From CAYOYH01 sp964408165 (lineage in GTDB: Bacteria > Patescibacteriota > Saccharimonadia > Saccharimonadales > CAYOYH01), in contig CAYOYH010000006.1 of the NCBI GenBank assembly GCA_964408165.1, positions 1 through 26,580 of the forward strand: a stretch of DNA of 26,580 nucleotides. Direction: 5' to 3'. A program made the translations under genes and the position numbers. How positions within the stretch are numbered: position 1 is the stretch's first letter; every line of letters begins with the position of its first letter. The notes under the pieces are model-generated. The model had not been told where the DNA came from. It saw only the letters and a list, made by a program, of their open reading frames with translations, and did no database searches. This document shows, in pieces, positions 24,144-26,580 of this stretch.

Positions 24144-25061
24144 TCAGAAAACGAACAGATACAAAAAGGCTGCGAAGTTTTTCAAGGCATGAAGTGCAAT
24201 TGCTGGCCATAAACTATCGGTTTTGTGCACCAGCCAAGCCAGCGCCAAACCAAGTGCAAAAGTATCGATAAATAAATTCACCTGTCCGTGTAGTAAGCCG
24301 AAGATACTGGCTGAAACTAACGCCGCTAGCCCAAAACCAAACACTCGGCTCAAAGCTCTGAACATAAAGCCGCGTATCAAAATTTCCTCTACCAACGGCA
24401 CTACCACCACTAATGCCAAAAACGCTAGTATCAACTCTACGGGCGAAACTACCGCTCCGAAACCAACATCTTGTTCTTGGTCTAGATCGACGCCAATTTG
24501 CAGCATCTCGACCACAGAGAACAGTGTCACCACTGTCACTATGTAAGCTCCAGCTGCGGGGAAAACCCAAAGCATGTCTTTTAGTTTTGGCCAGGCACCC
24601 AAACCTAGCCAGTCTAAGCCGTGTTTGCGCAACTTCATATAGAGCCGCAGCAACACCAGCGACAACAGGCCAAACGAAACTACGAAAAGAAACTGACCTG
24701 CAGTCCCCGCTTCTGCGCCTTCTTCTAGCAGTTCGGGAATGGGAATGCCTAGAAATGTTAGCGCCGACAGTTGCGCCAAGACAAATATCCCCAATGGCGC
24801 AGCAATACTAACTGCTACTGAGCGAGTTTTTTTGTTGACAAACAGCCCGAACTGAATCACTAGTGCTGTGATTTGCACCAGCCATAACGGTAGTAACGGC
24901 AACAAGGACGCTGCAATACCTGGCGCGAAAACCACTACCACTATCGCAAGTTGCACCAGTAGTGCTCCAAATACAAATAATTTCGAGGGTGATTTTTTTA
25001 GTGGCAGAGTGCCGGTGGCTATGCTGTTCGTGACTGCATCGTTTTCAGTGGTCTTGCCCAC
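24144..25061 (-). CDS. CPBP family intramembrane metalloprotease
   Basis: This 305-residue polytopic membrane protein has about eight hydrophobic segments. The CPBP (Abi/Rce1-like) motifs are E225-E226 with R230 in EEILIRGFMF, H258 in FGLLHG and H291/N295 in HALKN, all present, so an active glutamate-type protease is expected. Homologues cleave prenylated proteins or bacteriocin-related peptides, but the bacterial substrate is usually unknown. The start is a GTG at 25061, immediately after the stop of the M50 gene, which implies co-translation. Confidence 0.9.
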   Translation of the reverse strand: MGKTTENDAVTNSIATGTLPLKKSPSKLFVFGALLVQLAIVVVVFAPGIAASLLPLLPLWLVQITALVIQFGLFVNKKTRSVAVSIAAPLGIFVLAQLSALTFLGIPIPELLEEGAEAGTAGQFLFVVSFGLLSLVLLRLYMKLRKHGLDWLGLGAWPKLKDMLWVFPAAGAYIVTVVTLFSVVEMLQIGVDLDQEQDVGFGAVVSPVELILAFLALVVVVPLVEEILIRGFMFRALSRVFGFGLAALVSASIFGLLHGQVNLFIDTFALGLALAWLVHKTDSLWPAIALHALKNFAAFLYLFVF

Positions 25062-26150
25062 CTAGAAAAATCTCTGCACGTCTTTGATGGTAATTAGCAA
25101 AATCAAAAACAGCAACACTGAAAAACCGATGCCATGTATGTAGCCCTCCACATTTGGTTTAAGCGGCTTCCTCAAGGCCGTAAATATTCCGCTAACAAAC
25201 AACCTCCCGCCATCTAGCGCTGGAATGGGTAGCGCATTTATCACCGCCAAGGTCACCGATATAACTGCCACGAAGAACATCAGCAAGTTCGGTCCAATCA
25301 TCGAGACGTCTCTCATGAGCACTACTATGCCTACGGGGCCTACGACTGCCTCACCCGCCTCGGCAACATTGCCTGTGAATAGCGAACCTAGCAGCCCCAA
25401 AACGCCGACTAGCGTCTCCCAGGCTAATTGTAGGGTCAAAACCACGCCAACAATTGGGGCTGACCAAGTACTCTTTTCCAAAATAACTTGGGTCGGACTT
25501 ATGCCCAAATAACCTTCTTCGCTATCAAGTCCGCGAAGCTGAACCGTTTGGATGATTTCTTCGCCTAGGTCATTAACGTACACCACCACCACCTCTTGAC
25601 CAGCCTTCTCTTTGGTCAGCTCTATCAGCTGGTCAGCGGAAAGTATTGATTGATCGTCAATGCTTATGAGTTCGTTGCCAAATTCAATCCCAGCCTTGCT
25701 AGCTGGTGAGTCCTCGCCGATATGAGCCGCTAAGACTCTGGACGAAGCAACTTCTGTATCGCCAGGCATACTAAACTGATTTTCCAGAACCTGAGGCATT
25801 CCTGACCAAGCGAGGAACGTTAAAATAACCATCGCCGCCAGTAAATTCATACCTACCCCAGCCAGTAGTATTTTGGTTTTACTCCAATAATTTACAGCAC
25901 CGAAACTTCCTTTGCGCTTGTCGGCTTCATTTTCGCCTTTTAGCTTCACGAAACCACCTAGTGGCAATAAATTCAGCGTGTAGTAGCCTCTAAAAATGCC
26001 CTTACCCATGGTCTTGCCGACTATGCGCGGCGGAAAACCAACACCAAATTCTTCTACTTCTACCCCGTTACGCTTGGCTACTAAAAAATGCCCATACTCG
26101 TGAATCACGATTAGCAGCACAAACAGCAATAAAATAATCACATAAATCAT
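25062..26150 (-). CDS. rseP: M50 site-2 protease (RseP/RasP-like)
   Basis: This 362-residue intramembrane zinc metalloprotease takes part in regulated intramembrane proteolysis and signal-peptide clearance. The first membrane helix carries HEYGH (H17, E18, H21). A PDZ domain lies at about 125-205 (IGEDSPASKAGIEFGNELIS). The third zinc ligand is in NALPIPALDGGRL near residue 315, followed by a last membrane helix. It heads an operon with the CPBP protease and perhaps proS. Its upstream region is repeat-rich and no convincing promoter is seen. Confidence 0.94.
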   Translation of the reverse strand: MIYVIILLLFVLLIVIHEYGHFLVAKRNGVEVEEFGVGFPPRIVGKTMGKGIFRGYYTLNLLPLGGFVKLKGENEADKRKGSFGAVNYWSKTKILLAGVGMNLLAAMVILTFLAWSGMPQVLENQFSMPGDTEVASSRVLAAHIGEDSPASKAGIEFGNELISIDDQSILSADQLIELTKEKAGQEVVVVYVNDLGEEIIQTVQLRGLDSEEGYLGISPTQVILEKSTWSAPIVGVVLTLQLAWETLVGVLGLLGSLFTGNVAEAGEAVVGPVGIVVLMRDVSMIGPNLLMFFVAVISVTLAVINALPIPALDGGRLFVSGIFTALRKPLKPNVEGYIHGIGFSVLLFLILLITIKDVQRFF

Positions 26151-26312
26151 ACATCGTACAGCTTACACTAAAAATGGCGGAAGTTAGAAGTTGAATTGGT
26201 AGATAGTAGGCGGTAGATGGTAGATGGCGGGACAAAGAGAGGGCGAGGGGAATTAGGAGTTGGAGGATTCGTATCTCGCGGTTCGTGACTGGTGGCTGGG
26301 AGTTCGTTTAGG

Positions 26313-26382
26313 GTTGCAAGGGTACGGCCCTTGCTACTGTTATTGAGGGCTGTAATCGTTGCAAGGGTACGGCCCTTGCAAC
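26313..26382. repeat. two copies of a palindromic repeat (GTTGCAAGGG-TACGG-CCCTTGCAAC)
   Basis: The copies at 26313-26334 and 26358-26382 share 22 identical bases. The second is a perfect 10-bp stem with a 5-base loop; the first has one mismatched pair at its foot. The starts are 45 bases apart. The AAGGG-5-CCCTT core is also seen in the hairpin at 18033-18063. Confidence 0.92.
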
Positions 26383-26468
26383 TGGAGTTCGTGGTTCGTG
26401 GCTCGTGACTCGTCGTGATTCGGAGCTTCTAGATTCTAGCTCCCCCTAGTGCCTTCGTTCTAACTTGC

Positions 26469-26490
26469 GGTGAATTCTATAGAATTCACC
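26469..26490. repeat. 22-bp perfect palindrome
   Basis: The sequence GGTGAATTCTA followed by its complement TAGAATTCACC has no loop. It is flanked by TTGC on both sides and sits just before the last heptad array. Confidence 0.95.
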
Positions 26491-26580
26491 TTGCAATTAC
26501 CTGCTGTCTATCTTCTAGAATCTACCGTCTACCATTTAACATTTGTCATTGGGTATACGGTATGTAGTATTCGGTATTTC

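Larger units (their letters stand above)
26151..26580. repeat. 430-base gene-free region dense in heptad arrays and palindromes
   Basis: No coding sequence is recognised. Heptad-phased runs cover 26199-26230 (GGTAGAT-like), 26270-26310 (TTCGTGN-like), 26386-26420 (GTTCGTG, GTTCGTG, GCTCGTG, ACTCGTC) and 26507-26580. In the last run ten successive heptads all begin with T (TCTATCT, TCTAGAA, TCTACCG, TCTACCA, TTTAACA, TTTGTCA, TTGGGTA, TACGGTA, TGTAGTA, TTCGGTA). Palindromes are listed separately. Confidence 0.75.

Noticed and set aside
24413..24811. 132-codon plus-strand frame within the CPBP gene
   Set aside because: It is an antisense shadow of a membrane protein gene; the sense frame carries all family motifs.

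Overview
This window looks like a chromosomal segment of a small-genome Patescibacteria (CPR) bacterium. A Saccharibacteria-like lineage is plausible but cannot be fixed from this sequence alone. The grounds are a class I lysyl-tRNA synthetase, a short prolyl-tRNA synthetase without the editing insertion, a short-form ribosome hibernation factor, tight ATGA-coupled operons and a Gram-positive-like envelope gene set. UGA is a normal stop (lysS, serS and ftsE end in TGA and an RF2 gene is present), so this is not a lineage that reads UGA as glycine.

Layout: at the left end two genes read rightwards, a THUMP/Trm11-like methyltransferase invaded by repeats (201-1646) and rpmA (1639-1911). Everything after that reads leftwards. 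In transcription order from the right: an M50 site-2 protease and a CPBP membrane protease; proS; a 12-base assembly gap; greA, lysS and a low-molecular-weight phosphatase; serS and hpf; secA; an M16 zinc peptidase; murD; prfB; ftsE, ftsX, an EnvC-like coiled-coil/LytM protein and a CtpA-type S41 protease; a transposase remnant; a protein with three RyR-like repeats; pyrG; a stand-alone receiver; and an FHA-like protein that converges with rpmA with no bases between the two stop codons.

Functions cluster in two themes: translation and transcription (proS, lysS, serS, prfB, rpmA, greA, hpf) and envelope growth, division and export (secA, murD, ftsEX, LytM protein, ctpA, membrane proteases). 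The ftsE-ftsX-LytM-ctpA block reads as one divisome-linked peptidoglycan hydrolysis module.

The most unusual content is repetitive DNA. (1) A structured repeat of about 150-160 bp occurs twice. One copy has 14-bp inverted ends and a 5-bp target duplication placed exactly at the lysS stop / phosphatase start; the other lies in the open frame upstream of the murD core. Several stems covary between the copies. (2) Intergenic regions carry long degenerate arrays with 7-base periodicity, one of which spells a promoter for the first gene. (3) Palindromic repeats have entered genes: two insertions in the methyltransferase, one of them three 31-bp units that together keep frame, and a palindrome that supplies the proS stop codon. 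(4) A 27+27-bp perfect inverted repeat lies beside the transposase remnant. The LytM protein also appears circularly permuted and lacks one zinc-ligand histidine.
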